A DNA stretch of 64,000 bases from Physella acuta (lineage: Eukaryota; Mollusca; Gastropoda; Physidae), in NCBI RefSeq assembly GCF_028476545.1, contig NW_026732287.1, forward strand, positions 1-64,000, given 5' to 3'. This document shows, in pieces, positions 24,043 through 35,799 of this stretch. A model generated the notes under the pieces. That model was given only the letters and a program-made list of their open reading frames with translations, made no database searches and had not been told where the DNA came from. Every line of letters starts with the position of its first letter. The first letter of the stretch is position 1. The position numbers were made by a program, and so were the translations under genes.

Positions 24043-24345
24043 TTGCCGGTTACAACCCCGCAACCAACAACCCTATGTGGTTGTCACATTTCCTGGTTGC
24101 TGCGGCCCATCAAACAGCCAGCCTAAGGTTGAACTGAATGGTAGCAACCCCTAATTACCAATCGCTAACTGACACCAAGACTTGACTCCACCAACTTTGA
24201 GATCAGATGAAAATTGCCCCGCCTGGAGCTGTGGGTGAGTTTGCCGTAATGAAGCGGGGCATTTGACGCCCCCACCCTGGGGTACTTAGTACTCACCTCA
24301 CTGATGTAGTTCACACGGGGATCACGTGTGCTAGTCACGTGGGCA
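24043..24345. other. Non-genic spacer
   Basis: No gene or repeat recognised. Confidence 0.5.
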
Positions 24346-24642
24346 GGTTCAATTGTAGGCAGGACAGAGGACTGAAGTGCTTAAACTAAGACAAAATATC
24401 ACCTGGGATATGCTTCAGGTGAAAACAAACGATATTAGGGACAACAATTGTAGGCAGGACAGAAGACTGAAGTGCTTAAACTAAGATAAAATATCACCTG
24501 GGATATGCTTCAGGTGAAAACAAACGATATTAGGGACAACAATTGTAGGCAGGACAGAAGACTGAAGTGCTTAAACTAAGATAAAATATCACCTGCGATA
24601 TGCTTAAGGTGAAAACAAATGATATTAGGGACAACAATTGTA
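24346..24642. repeat. About 96-bp repeat, 3 copies
   Basis: Three near-identical units, each containing ggcaggacag, actgaagtgcttaaactaag and gatattagggacaacaattg. Confidence 0.95.
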
Positions 24643-25083
24643 GAATGTGGTAATGTATCTAGTCTTGTTCACGTAGGTGTGTTGTATGTTGTGTTTTTCG
24701 TTGTGGTGTGTTATGGGGTGTGTTGTGAATCAGTAGCGGCACACCTAGCATAACTGTCCCCTACTGGAGATAGTGGAGTGTGTCACCACCAGAAGATAGT
24801 GTACAACTTGCTTGGTGTGTCCACTTCAAAGTTGTGTGGTGTGTTTGTCATTTGTTGGTCATGTGTTGTGTACAACTTGTTTGAAGCGTCCACTCAAAAG
24901 TTATCGATCCGCGCGTTTCGACATGACGTCGTAAACCGGAAACTGCCGGCAAGGCCGTGGGTTGCCACTGGCAACGTCCAGCGATAATTATTATTTGAAC
25001 TGTTGTCAAACGGCTTCCTGCACCACTCCCCTCCCTCCCCTCTATGACAGACGTAAACAGGGCTTGGGTGGGTGGGGGGTCTC
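24643..25083. other. Non-genic spacer
   Basis: GT-rich stretch 24670-24730 and a loose 90-100 base duplication (accaccagaag, gtgtacaacttg) at 24780-24900. No gene. Confidence 0.5.
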
Positions 25084-25772
25084 ACGTTACCGGCAATATG
25101 GGCGTGTTGACAGTTAGCCGGTTCTTACTTTACCGGCAATATGGGAGTGTTGACAGCTAGCCGGTTCTTGTGTTGCCGGCAAAATAAGGGGTGTTGACAG
25201 CTAGCCGGTTCTTACTTTACCGGCAATATGGGGGTGTTGACAGCTAGCCGGTTCTTCGGTTGCCGGCAATATGGGCGTGTTGACAGCTAGCCGGTTCCTG
25301 TGTTGCCGGCAATATGGGCGTGTTGACAGCTAGCCGGTTCTTGTGTTGCCGGCAATATGGGCGTGTTGACAGCTAGCCGGTTCTTACTTTACCGGCAATA
25401 TGGGCGTGTTGACAGCTAGCCGGTTCTTGTGTTGCCGGCAATATGGGCGTGTTGACAGCTAGCCGGTTCTTCGGTTGCCGGCAATATGGGCGTGTTGACA
25501 GCTAGCCGGTTCTTTGGTTGCCGGCAATATGGGCGTGTTGACAGCTAGCCGGTTCCTGTGTTGCCGGCAATATGGGCGTGTTGACAGCTAGCCGGTTCTT
25601 GTGTTGCCGGCAATATGGGCGTGTTGACAGCTAGCCGGTTCTTACTTTACCGGCAATATGGGCGTGTTGACAGCTAGCCGGTTCTTACTTTACCGGCAAT
25701 ATGGGAGTGTTGACAGCTAGCCGGTTCTTGGGTTGCCGGCAATATGGGGGTGTTGACAGCTAGCCGTTTGGG
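25084..25772. repeat. 43-bp satellite with a hairpin-forming unit, about 16 copies
   Basis: Each unit has atgggcgtgttgacagctag then ccggttcttgtgttgccggc. The ccgg-based ends agccggtt and ttgccggc can pair into a short hairpin in every copy. Variation is confined to the loop (cttgtgttg, cttacttta, cttcggttg). Confidence 0.95.
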
Positions 25773-25915
25773 TGAGCACTGTGTTACTGGCACCGTCCTG
25801 ACCCTCGCAAATTCTGGCACCGCCTGAGGTACCAGAATCTCGTGAGACCTAAGCCAGGGGTCATATCTATTCCTGACCCCAAGGAAGGTGTTCTGTCATC
25901 CTACACTAGACAGTG

Positions 25916-26012
25916 TCAGATGGTACCCACTAGATGTGTCAGATGGTACCCACCAGATGGTACCCACCAGATGGTACCCACCAGATGGTACCCACCAGAT
26001 GGTACCCACCAT
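25916..26012. repeat. 14-bp minisatellite
   Basis: Unit agatggtacccacc, about 6 copies, each carrying a KpnI-like ggtacc palindrome. Confidence 0.9.
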
Positions 26013-26107
26013 CACTGTGTCAACAGATACAAGTTTCCTTGAACCAAGTCGCTCTCTTGTATTGGTCTTCTTTGTCATGGCCTGAAACCTTTGACCACTG
26101 TTCTCTA

Positions 26108-26374
26108 GGTTTGTGTGTACTTCACTCTGTGTTGGTGTGTCTGTGTGTTTCTGTGTGTGTCTGTGTTTGTGTGTCTTTTGGTGTGTCTGTTGGTCTGTCT
26201 GTGTTGTTGTGTGTCTGTGTTTGTGTGTTTCTGTTGGTGTGTGTTTTTGTATATCTTGGTGTGTCTGTGTGTCTGTTTAAGTGTGTATGAGTGTGTCTGT
26301 GTTTGTGTGTCTCTTGGTGTGTCTGTATGTTTCTGTTTATGTGTGTCTGTGTTAGTGTGTGTTGGTACTTCACT
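26108..26374. repeat. GT-rich degenerate microsatellite
   Basis: Imperfect gtgtgtctgtgt and gtgttggtgtgtct tracts. Frames of 83-133 codons on both strands are artefacts. Confidence 0.9.
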
Positions 26375-26984
26375 CAGTGTTTTGTTGATTGTGCCCTTAT
26401 GCAACAACACATGCTATAGCCTACACCTACCTGTATGTAAAGTCATTGTCCAAACGAATGTATATTTTTTCCCCACTAAAATCTTCATGCCGTTTGTCGT
26501 TATCTCGAGAAATTAAGATTTATTTATCTCGATAAACGGAGATTTGTGATTTTTTTTTATCTCGAGAATTTGCAATTAGTGATGAATTATACTGACGTAA
26601 TTACACCCAAAACAGATGTAGAAAAAAGTGTTTACAACAAATTCTTTGGTTGTTTTTGCGTGATTTATAATGGACGTGTTTTCTTTCGTTCTTTATTACT
26701 AGTCACGTGAGTAGTTTTTAATTAGCCGATAACCAAGTTGTAAATGAATGCATGAACAAAGAATTGGTTTGATGGCTATGCTAATGTGACGGAGAGAAAA
26801 CACCTCAACAATCAGTCACAAAATCTGACTGCAAAGTCAAGTAGAGGAAAGATTTCTGTGGGCTGGTGGGCTGGCGGGCTGTTTGATAGAGGCTATTCGT
26901 AGATTTGTCTAGTGCTGTAGGTAATACAGTGGTTAAGTCAACGTGGTTTACAGCGAACGATTCTATAGCTGTCAACTGACCAAC
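26375..26984. other. Non-genic spacer
   Basis: A small cluster of tatctcgagaaat/tatctcgataaac repeats lies at 26500-26565. No gene. Confidence 0.5.
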
Positions 26985-27120
26985 CTCCTTACCCGCTACT
27001 CTAAACCTCCTTACCCACTACTCTAAACCTCCTTACCCACTACTCTAAACCTCCTTACCCACTACTGTAAACCTCCTTACCCACTACTGTAAACCTCCTT
27101 ACCCACTACTGTAAACCTGC
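26985..27120. repeat. 22-bp minisatellite, about 6 copies
   Basis: Unit of 22 bases containing cctccttacccactactcta. Confidence 0.95.
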
Positions 27121-27359
27121 TGTCGCCATTGAACGAAATGATGGCGTGCTAAGATGTCGTATCGAGGGCTAATGACAGCACTCGACTAGTTTGGATGCCA
27201 TTTGGGTTAATTAACCTCATTAACGTCTGTAGAGCAGACGTCGATTTTTATTTTTACCTGACGATTTTTAATCACAACAAACAAACAAACAAACAAACAA
27301 GCAGACAAACAAAACGACTTGCAACATCATTATACAAGACTGTCTTCAATTGTTTTTTA

Positions 27360-27645
27360 CACAAAATAAAAGTGACTTTGTTTTAAAGGATTAGGAAACT
27401 GTATTCTATTTTCTACGTGTAATGTGACTTCGTTTTAAAGGATTAGGAAACTGTATTCTATTTTCTACGTGTAATACACGAAGTTGCAGATCGCTATAGC
27501 TGGGAATAGCCATATTCTCAGCCGTTCCGACTAGGCCCTGCCCTGGCCCTACAATTTACAACCTTATGTCCATCCCAGCCGTTCCGACTAGGCTCTGCCC
27601 TGACCCTACAATTCACAACTCTATGTCCATCCACTCCCTTATCCC
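27360..27645. repeat. Two short tandem duplications
   Basis: A roughly 52-base unit (gttttaaaggattaggaaac, tattttctacgtgtaat) is present twice at about 27375-27476. A roughly 65-base unit (cagccgttccgactaggc, ccctacaatt) is present twice at 27520-27640. Confidence 0.85.
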
Positions 27646-27699
27646 AGTCTAGCTTTGTCTTCACAATTTACAGCCTGCTATTATGTTGTTCTCGGTAGA

Positions 27700-28292
27700 C
27701 GTTTAAACCCACAGACCCCGGTGACGGGACCCACAGACCCGTGGACGGGACCCACAGACCATGTGACGGGACCCACAGACCATGTGACGGGACCCACAGA
27801 CCCGTGGAGGGACCCACAGACCATGTGACGGGACCCACAGACCATGTGACGGGACCCACAGACCCGTGGAGGGACCCACAGACCATGTGACGGGACCCAC
27901 AGACCATGTGACGGGACCCACAGACCATGTGACGGGACCCACAGACCATGTGACGGGACCCACAGACCATGTGACGGGACCCACAGACCATGTGACGGGA
28001 CCCACAGACCATGTGACGGGACCCACAGACCATGTGACGGGACCCACAGACCATGTGACGGGACCCACAGACCATGTGACGGGACCCACAGACCATGTGA
28101 CGGGACCCACAGACCATGTGACGGGACCCACAGACCCGGGGAGGGACCCACAGACCATGTGACGGGACCCACAGACCCGTAGACGGGACCCACAGACCAT
28201 GTGACGGGACCCACAGACCATGTGACGGGACCCACAGACCATGTGACGGGACCCACAGACCTGTGGACGGGACCCGCAGACCCGGTGCCCCC
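27700..28292. repeat. 21-bp satellite, about 27 copies
   Basis: Basic unit gaccatgtgacgggaccca plus two bases (ca). Variants with cccgtgga occur at both ends, while the middle is homogeneous. Frames of 179-224 codons on the minus strand and 98 on the plus strand are artefacts. Confidence 0.95.
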
Positions 28293-28706
28293 CAAAAACA
28301 TTGCTTTAGCCCTACCGCCTGCTGGGACAGTTTCCCTGGCAACGTTAATGCATTTTAGTCACGTGATAATCCCGTCTGTTAGAAGTGATACTAAGTCGTT
28401 CTTCGACATGGTACCAGCAGTCCGTACCGCTTGCTCACTAAACTTAAACACACACCCAGTTAAATAAATTTAACCACGACACCATTCGGCCAATCGTGTC
28501 ACACAGCTTTATTTCTTACGTGATCGATCTAGTGATGTCACACAGCCAACAATATCGTGTCGCTACAGCTATATTCCTAGCCACCCAGCTCTAGATAAAG
28601 GGAAAGAACCGGGGTTGTGATAGCATGTCCTGTACACCACGAGTTACTCCTGCTGCTAAAAAATGGGATTTTAAATAGAGAGATGTCACCCGTGGTGATT
28701 CGATCA
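28293..28706. other. Non-genic spacer
   Basis: No gene recognised. Confidence 0.5.
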
Positions 28707-28707
28707 A

Positions 28708-31306
28708 TATGACCAGGGGCGGAACTACAGTGCCGCCACTGAATATGACCAGGGGCGGAACTACAGTGCCGCCACTGAATATGACCAGGGGCGGAACTAC
28801 AGTGCCACCACTGAATATGACCAGGGGCGGAACTACAGTGCCACCACTGAATATGACCAGGGGCGGAACTACAGTGCCACCACTGAATATGACCAGGGGC
28901 GGAACTACAGTGCCGCCACTGAATATGACCAGGGGCGGAACTACAGTGCCGCCACTGAATATGACCAGGGGCGGAACTACAGTGCCACCACTGAATATGA
29001 CCAGGGGCGGAACTACAGTGCCACCACTGAATATGACCAGGGGCGGAACTACAGTGCCACCACTGAATATGACCAGGGGCGGAACTACAGTGCCGCCACT
29101 GAATATGACCAGGGGCGGAACTACAGTGCCGCCACTGAATATGACCAGGGGCGGAACTACAGTGCCGCCTCTGAATATGACCAGGGGCGGAACTACAGTG
29201 CCGCCACTGAATATGACCAGGGGCGGAACTACAGTGCCGCCACTGAATATGACCAGGGGCGGTACTACAGTGCCGCCACTGAATATGACCAGGGGCGGAA
29301 CTACAGTGCCGCCACTGAATATGACCAGGGGCGGAACTACAGTGCCGCCACTGAATATGACCAGGGGCGGAACTACAGTGCCGCCACTGAATATGACCAG
29401 GGGCGGAACTACAGTGCCGCCACTGAATATGACCAGGGGCGGAACTACAGTGCCGCCACTGAATATGACCAGGGGCGGAACTACAGTGCCGCCACTGAAT
29501 ATGACCAGGGGCGGAACTACAGTGCCGCCACTGAATATGACCAGGGGCGGAACTACAGTGCCGCCAATGAATATGACCAGGGGCGGAACTACAGTGCCGC
29601 CACTGAATATGACCAGGGGCGGAACTACAGTGCCGCCACTGAATATGACCAGGGGCAGAACTACAGTGCCGCCACTGAATATGACCAGGGGCGGAACTAC
29701 AGTGCCGCCACTGAATATGACCAGGGGCGGAACTACAGTGCCGCCACTGAATATGACCAGGGGCGGAACTACAGTGCCGCCACTGAATATGACCAGGGGC
29801 GGAACTACAGTGCCGCCACTGAATATGACCAGGGGCGGAACTACAGTGCCGCCACTGAATATGACCAGGGGCGGAACTACAGTGCCGCCACTGAATATGA
29901 CCAGGGGCGGAACTACAGTGCCGCCACTGAATATGACCAGGGGCGGAACTACAGTGCCGCCACTGAATATGACCAGGGGCGGAACTACAGTGCCGCCACT
30001 GAATATGACCAGGGGCGGAACTACAGTGCCGCCACTGAATATGACCAGGGGCGGAACTACAGTGCCGCCACTGAATATGACCAGGGGCGGAACTACAGTG
30101 CCGCCACTGAATATGACCAGGGGCGGAACTACAGTGCCGCCACTGAATATGACCAGGGGCGGAACTACAGTGCCGCCACTGAATATGACCAGGGGCGGAA
30201 CTACAGTGCCGCCACTGAATATGACCAGGGGCGGAACTACAGTGCCGCCACTGAATATGACCAGGGGCGGAACTACAGTGCCGCCACTGAATATGACCAG
30301 GGGCGGAACTACAGTGCCGCCACTGAATATGACCAGGGGCGGAACTACAGTGCCGCCACTGAATATGACCAGGGGCGGAACTACAGTGCCGCCACTGAAT
30401 ATGACCAGGGGCGGAACTACAGTGCCGCCACTGAATATGACCAGGGGCGGAACTACAGTGCCGCCACTGAATATGACCAGGGGCGGAACTACAGTGCCGC
30501 CACTGAATATGACCAGGGGCGGAACTACAGTGCCGCCACTGAATATGACCAGGGGCGGAACTACAGTGCCGCCACTGAATATGACCAGGGGCGGAACTAC
30601 AGTGCCGCCACTGAATATGACCAGGGGCGGAACTACAGTGCCGCCACTGAATATGACCAGGGGCGGAACTACAGTGCCGCCACTGAATATGACCAGGGGC
30701 GGAACTACAGTGCCGCCACTGAATATGACCAGGGGCGGAACTACAGTGCCGCCACTGAATATGACCAGGGGCGGAACTACAGTGCCGCCACTGAATATGA
30801 CCAGGGGCGGAACTACAGTGCCGCCACTGAATATGACCAGGGGCGGAACTACAGTGGCGCCACTGAATATGACCAGGGGCGGAACTACAGTGCCGCCACT
30901 GAATATGACCAGGGGCGGAACTACAGTGCCGCCACTGAATATGACCAGGGGCGGAACTACAGTGCCGCCACTGAATATGACCAGGGGCGGAACTACAGTG
31001 CCGCCACTGAATATGACCAGGGGCGGAACTACAGTGCCGCCACTGAATATGACCAGGGGCGGAACTACAGTGCCGCCACTGAATATGACCAGGGGCGGAA
31101 CTACAGTGCCGCCACTGAATATGACCAGGGGCGGAACTACAGTGGCGCCACTGAATATGACCAGGGGCGGAACTACAGTGCCGCCACTGAATATGACCAG
31201 GGGCGGAACTACAGTGCCGCCACTGAATATGACCAGGGGCGGAACTACAGTGCCGCCACTGAATATGACCAGGGGCGGAACTACAGTGCCGCCACTGAAT
31301 ATGACC
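28708..31306. repeat. 2.6-kb satellite of 36-bp units, about 72 copies
   Basis: The unit is aatatgaccaggggcggaac followed by tacagtgccgccactg. Copies are nearly identical. At the left end, G/A variants follow the order GGAAAGGAAA, a five-unit (180-bp) higher-order repeat. Two copies with gtggcgcc lie eight units apart near 30855 and 31143. Because 36 is a multiple of 3, one plus-strand frame stays open for 878 codons of the 12-residue motif MTRGGTTVPPLN. The few variants are a mix of silent and amino-acid-changing changes, so I see no sign of protein-level selection. Confidence 0.95.
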
Positions 31307-31989
31307 TGTTCAGTGATAACATTAATAACGGTTATTATTATGTAGTATTTATAATTGTAATAATAGTATAATAATTAATAATAATAATTTTCATTATTAT
31401 TATTATTATTAAACTTATCTTTGCATTACTGTTTTTGTTTATATGTTCCTGTAATACGTTATGCCATTGTTTCACATACATATTTACAAACAAACCTACA
31501 ACCAAATTTTAATTGTCTTTTTCAGACACGATGGGTAAACCTAGTATTTAAAGCTCAAATGAATTCTGCGGTCAATTGAAAATAAAAACGGAACAAGTAT
31601 GTCACAACACGTTGAAAATCTGATCACTTAAAATTAATCGACCGAAATCTCAAAAATTACATTATTTAGCTAACGTTGTAAAACAGAATTTTAAAGAAAA
31701 TAGTTTTATATAGTCTTATATTTGGATTGTCTGTATATTGTGTGTCTTGTTTGCGTGAAAAAAAATTGCTGGGAACAATTTAACTTAAACCAGATTTTAA
31801 TTTATTTTTTTGTCGACACCAGCCTTTGAACACTAGCCATCACCAGTCCTTCAAGGTCACTAACCAGTCTTTCAAGGTCACTGACCAGCACACACCACTT
31901 ATCATTCAAGGTCACTGACCAGCACCATCACTTTCCCAAATGGTGTTTCTGTATCTTGATACAGCCTTTACGAGATTTGGATTTCCTGT
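31307..31989. other. Spacer 3' of the second chemosensory-type receptor
   Basis: AAT/ATT-rich stretch at 31350-31420, then AT-rich DNA, and a short tandem repeat of caaggtcactgaccag at 31845-31925. AATAAA on the minus strand (31801-31806) lies about 185 bases after the stop of the receptor and may be its poly(A) signal. Confidence 0.55.
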
Positions 31990-33093
31990 CTAAAACTGCT
32001 CTCCGTGACTTTTATTGACATCTACTTTGATAACTCGAAGCTTGAACAATCTTTGAAAGCTGTAAAACTGTTGGTTGAAGACAGCGTTGAACTTTGAACT
32101 TTTCAAATAGACGAAAATGTTAATGGAGGAGTTGAAGGCCTCAAGCAGATGAACAAAGGCCCAGACGACGGTAAAGAGGTTGTGGTAGGTCCGGCCCTTG
32201 TTGAACTCTGGCACAAACACCATCACCAACAGCAGCGCCGTGCCCGGCAGGTAGGTCCCCATGAAGGTCACGGCAATCAGCAAGACCATCCGGCTGACCT
32301 TCAACTCCTTAGCCGTGGCCGAGCTGGGCTTGACGTCAGCCTTGACCTTCCTCCAGCGTGCATGTCTCTCCAGGCTGACGAGCAGGACGAAGGAGCTGAG
32401 GAGGACGACGAAGAAGGAGAGGTAGGTGAGAATGATGTTGATGGAGATGACAGTGTTGTAGATGTCGTTACGTTCTGACGTGAAGTCCAGGCCCAGCAGA
32501 GTCTTGTTGCGGTCAGGGTACCACTGCCAGCTGAGGCCTGTCGTTACGTAGATGGGCGGCATGATGAGGAAGATGAGGAGAAAGATGGAGGCGTTGATGA
32601 ATATTGAGCGGCCTCTGGTGAAGATGGCCTTGACCCTGAGCGGGAGGGCGATACACAGGCAGCGCTCGAGCGTGACGAAGGCCGTGACCCAACTAGTGAC
32701 CCGGGCCAGGTAAATCTTGGGCCAGCCGCCCGTCAGGTACACCAGCGACCAGGTGTCAAAGGTCACGTCCGAGTAGGTGAACCAGGGGTTGTAGCACACC
32801 CCCATCCAGAGGAGCACTAGCAGACTGACCAGGTCGGAGATGGTCAGCGCCACCAGCCAGACGTTGACGCTGTCATGGCAACCGATGCGCGAGAAGACGG
32901 AGAGACTGACGACGTTGGAGATTATCCCCACCAGACTGAAGAGCTCGTACATGGCGCACTTGAGCACGACAAACCAGAGCATGCGCACACTGTCCTCGAT
33001 AAACTTGTTCACCTGGGTGGGTGCTGTGGTCAGCCGCTGGTCCGTCAGGTTTCTGTAGGTTCCAGAGCTGGACATGTCGCTCAAGGTATCCAT
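31990..33093 (-). CDS. Chemosensory-type class A GPCR, intact, single exon
   Basis: This 367-residue seven-helix receptor has an NLT glycosylation sequon in its N-terminus (about 15). TM1 is about 44-68 (N at 60), TM2 about 76-100 (LTISDL), TM3 about 117-147 ending ERCLCIALPL, TM4 about 163-183, TM5 about 212-240, TM6 about 268-293 and TM7 about 306-330 (SSINIFVY). A basic C-tail follows. The ATG at 33093 gives MDTLSD; a second ATG seven codons in is also possible. It shares the subfamily motifs of the receptor at 18980-20038, including WYPDRNKTLLG in loop 2 and VPEFNKG before TM7. The gene lies across the left breakpoint of a 2,650-bp tandem duplication, so a truncated second copy sits upstream at 34823-35726. 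Assignment to gastropod-type candidate chemoreceptors is family knowledge; the ligand is unknown. Confidence 0.9.
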   Translation of the reverse strand: MDTLSDMSSSGTYRNLTDQRLTTAPTQVNKFIEDSVRMLWFVVLKCAMYELFSLVGIISNVVSLSVFSRIGCHDSVNVWLVALTISDLVSLLVLLWMGVCYNPWFTYSDVTFDTWSLVYLTGGWPKIYLARVTSWVTAFVTLERCLCIALPLRVKAIFTRGRSIFINASIFLLIFLIMPPIYVTTGLSWQWYPDRNKTLLGLDFTSERNDIYNTVISINIILTYLSFFVVLLSSFVLLVSLERHARWRKVKADVKPSSATAKELKVSRMVLLIAVTFMGTYLPGTALLLVMVFVPEFNKGRTYHNLFTVVWAFVHLLEAFNSSINIFVYLKSSKFNAVFNQQFYSFQRLFKLRVIKVDVNKSHGEQF

Positions 33094-33294
33094 GGCTCTA
33101 ACAATATGGCCGTCTTATACTTTCACGTAGACAGGTCAAGGCCGCTTTATTTACAAGTAGGAATAGGTGAACTCGTTTAATTGTTTCAAACTATCTCACA
33201 ACTGTTTTTATTTTGTAATCTTTGATATAGTTTCTTAGCTCTTACATGTTTTACGATTCATCCTTCCTTCGTTGTTTCTGAGTGTTGTTATTGG

Positions 33295-33388
33295 ATTGTG
33301 TACTAGCACTGTGTACTAACATTGTGTACTAGCACTGTGTACTAACATTGTGTACTAACATTGTATACTAGCATTGTGTACTAAGATT
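33295..33388. repeat. 15-bp minisatellite in unit 1
   Basis: Unit ttgtgtactaacatt/ttgtgtactagcact, about 6 copies; also present in unit 2 at 44712-44808. Confidence 0.9.
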
Positions 33389-33844
33389 GGCGGTCTCCTG
33401 TTGTTTAAGATCGTGTGCTGACGATGTCCGATGTAGGGACTGACCCCACCTGAACTAGACCCGAGGACACACCCTCACAGACAACGTTACATGCGTCATA
33501 TGAGATAAAAGTTTTATTGGAGTAATGTGCCAGCCACCCACCAGGGTACCTAACTCACGTTAGGGAAACTAAGGCAGTTTTGCATAGTGCTGACCACATT
33601 ATCCACCAGTATGCCGAGGTAATTGAAACAGAGGAACTCTACTTCATCTGCCCAAATGTCTTGGGCACAAACAGGAAAAGACGATAATTTTTTCTTGGTT
33701 CTAAAAGTTGCAGACAGTTGTCTTGTTGATATTACTTGATGACAACATTTTCATGGCGCTAAGTTCTGCAGGCACACGATTTAATCAATGTTGCCAACGT
33801 TTCTATAAATTAACGTTTTTAATTCTTGAAACCAGGACTTAGAG

Positions 33845-34245
33845 CAGTAAAATGTTGTTGACGATTGAGTTGAAGCTATCCTTACTATCGCGGCTAGTCT
33901 TTACAAAATGTTCTTGACGATTTAGTTGAAGCTATCCTTACTATCGCGGCTAGGTTTTACAAAATGTTGTTGACGATTTAGTTGAAGCTATCCTTACTAT
34001 CGCGGCTAGTCTTTACAAAATGTTCTTGACGATTTAGTTGAAGCTATCCTTACTATCGCGGCTAGGTTTTACAAAATGTTGTTGACGATTGAGTTGAAGC
34101 TATCCTTACTATCCCGGCTAGGTTTTACAAAATGTTGTTGACGATTGAGTTGAAGCTATCCTTACTATCCCGGCTAGGTTTTACAAAATGTTGTTGACGA
34201 TTGAGTTGAAGCTATCCTTACTATCGCGGATAGTCTTTACACAAT
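33845..34245. repeat. 56-bp minisatellite in unit 1, 7 copies
   Basis: Unit of 56 bases with acaaaatgttgttgacgatt and gaagctatccttactatcgc. The same array is in unit 2 at about 45265-45665. Confidence 0.95.
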
Positions 34246-34822
34246 GTTTTTACTCTGATCCCCTCAATGATGACGTAATGTTGTCAAATTGTGCCATTCG
34301 TCAGCCCTACACATCTTTTGATGACGTCATATGCACAGTTCCACTGTCTTGTTGCAGGTCATACAACTTTATAACAGTAGTTTGGTTCAGGGGAATGTTT
34401 TTAAAATCTAAATATTTAATTAGACCTAATTAAAATTAAAGTATACTAGACTGCTGCGATTGTTCAAAAATTAGCATCACTAATTATTTAAATAAGATGG
34501 TGGTGTGACGCTACAAATTATTTTAATTGATGTCTGCTTGTTAGGCGAAGACCATGTACAGACAGCAAACAGCAACACCACCATTTTTATCAACAAAAAC
34601 AGATGGTTAAATGTAAATTATGTTGCTAAAGTACCCCTAGTCGTTTATTTTGTTGTGGTGAATACTTCAATAGTAATAGTTCAGTCTTCAAACCGTTGAT
34701 TAAGAAAATCTAATTATTGTGATTTAAATTTAATCATTATAAAAATGTAGCTCTGACAGATTTTTTAATTGGTTACAACAACGCGCCTCGCTATTATAGT
34801 TGAAAAAGTCAATTCTTAAATT
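34246..34822. other. Non-genic remainder of unit 1
   Basis: AT-rich DNA without a recognisable gene. Frames of 64 and 81 codons are duplicated unchanged in unit 2, as expected from the recency of the duplication, so this is not evidence of function. Confidence 0.5.
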
Positions 34823-35726
34823 AAAGAGGTTGTGGTAGGTCCGGCCCTTGTTGAACTCTGGCACAAACACCATCACCAACAGCAGCGCCGTGCCCGGCAG
34901 GTAGGTCCCCATGAAGGTCACGGCAATCAGCAAGACCATCCGGCTGACCTTCAACTCCTTAGCCGTGGCCGAGCTGGGCTTGACGTCAGCCTTGACCTTC
35001 CTCCAGCGTGCATGTCTCTCCAGGCTGACGAGCAGGACGAAGGAGCTGAGGAGGACGACGAAGAAGGAGAGGTAGGTGAGAATGATGTTGATGGAGATGA
35101 CAGTGTTGTAGATGTCGTTACGTTCTGACGTGAAGTCCAGGCCCAGCAGAGTCTTGTTGCGGTCAGGGTACCACTGCCAGCTGAGGCCTGTCGTTACGTA
35201 GATGGGCGGCATGATGAGGAAGATGAGGAGAAAGATGGAGGCGTTGATGAATATTGAGCGGCCTCTGGTGAAGATGGCCTTGACCCTGAGCGGGAGGGCG
35301 ATACACAGGCAGCGCTCGAGCGTGACGAAGGCCGTGACCCAACTAGTGACCCGGGCCAGGTAAATCTTGGGCCAGCCGCCCGTCAGGTACACCAGCGACC
35401 AGGTGTCAAAGGTCACGTCCGAGTAGGTGAACCAGGGGTTGTAGCACACCCCCATCCAGAGGAGCACTAGCAGACTGACCAGGTCGGAGATGGTCAGCGC
35501 CACCAGCCAGACGTTGACGCTGTCATGGCAACCGATGCGCGAGAAGACGGAGAGACTGACGACGTTGGAAATTATCCCCACCAGACTGAAGAGCTCGTAC
35601 ATGGCGCACTTGAGCACGACAAACCAGAGCATGCGCACACTGTCCTCGATAAACTTGTTCACCTGGGTGGGTGCTGTGGTCAGCCGCTGGTCCGTCAGGT
35701 TTCTGTAGGTTCCAGAGCTGGACATG
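34823..35726 (-). pseudogene. Duplicated chemosensory-type GPCR, broken at both ends
   Basis: This is a second copy of the receptor at 31990-33093, identical except for one silent change. The duplication breakpoint removes everything after about residue 307 (RTYHNLF), so TM7 and the tail are missing and the frame runs into unrelated sequence ending near 34730. At the other end the Polinton has inserted between codons 6 and 7. The original start and its promoter side now lie almost 9 kb away at about 44496-44513. An ATG (codon 7 of the intact gene) remains at the junction, and the frame is open back into the element's terminal repeat to about 35803. Without TM7 a working receptor is unlikely. 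Confidence 0.9.
35721..35726. repeat. 6-bp target-site duplication, left copy
   Basis: GACATG directly before the element. The empty site is visible in unit 1 at 33071-33076, where GACATG occurs once. Confidence 0.95.
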
Positions 35727-35761
35727 AGTAGTATATTAGGTCCCTTTTGGGTATCATGGGT

Positions 35762-35799
<38 letters not shown>

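Larger units (their letters stand above)
32173..34822. repeat. Tandem duplication, unit 1 (2,650 bp)
   Basis: Starts within TM7 of the intact receptor, includes the rest of the gene and its 5' flank, and ends at cttaaatt. Unit 2 begins at once with aaagaggttgtgg. Unit 2 minus the inserted element and one copy of its target duplication is also exactly 2,650 bp. The only difference I found by eye is G at 32920 versus A at 35570, silent in the receptor. Confidence 0.95.

Noticed and set aside
22401-24154. Frames of 198 to 445 codons across three arrays
   Set aside because: They lie entirely in 16-, 28- and 19-bp satellites and overlap each other in different frames; no family resemblance.
26105-26516. 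Cysteine/valine-rich 133-codon frame
   Set aside because: It is a GT microsatellite read in frame; the opposite strand gives an equally open His/Thr frame.
28709-31345. 878-codon open frame as a repeat protein gene
   Set aside because: Unit length is a multiple of 3 and the array is young, so openness is automatic. Variants include amino-acid changes and no upstream exon or promoter is visible.
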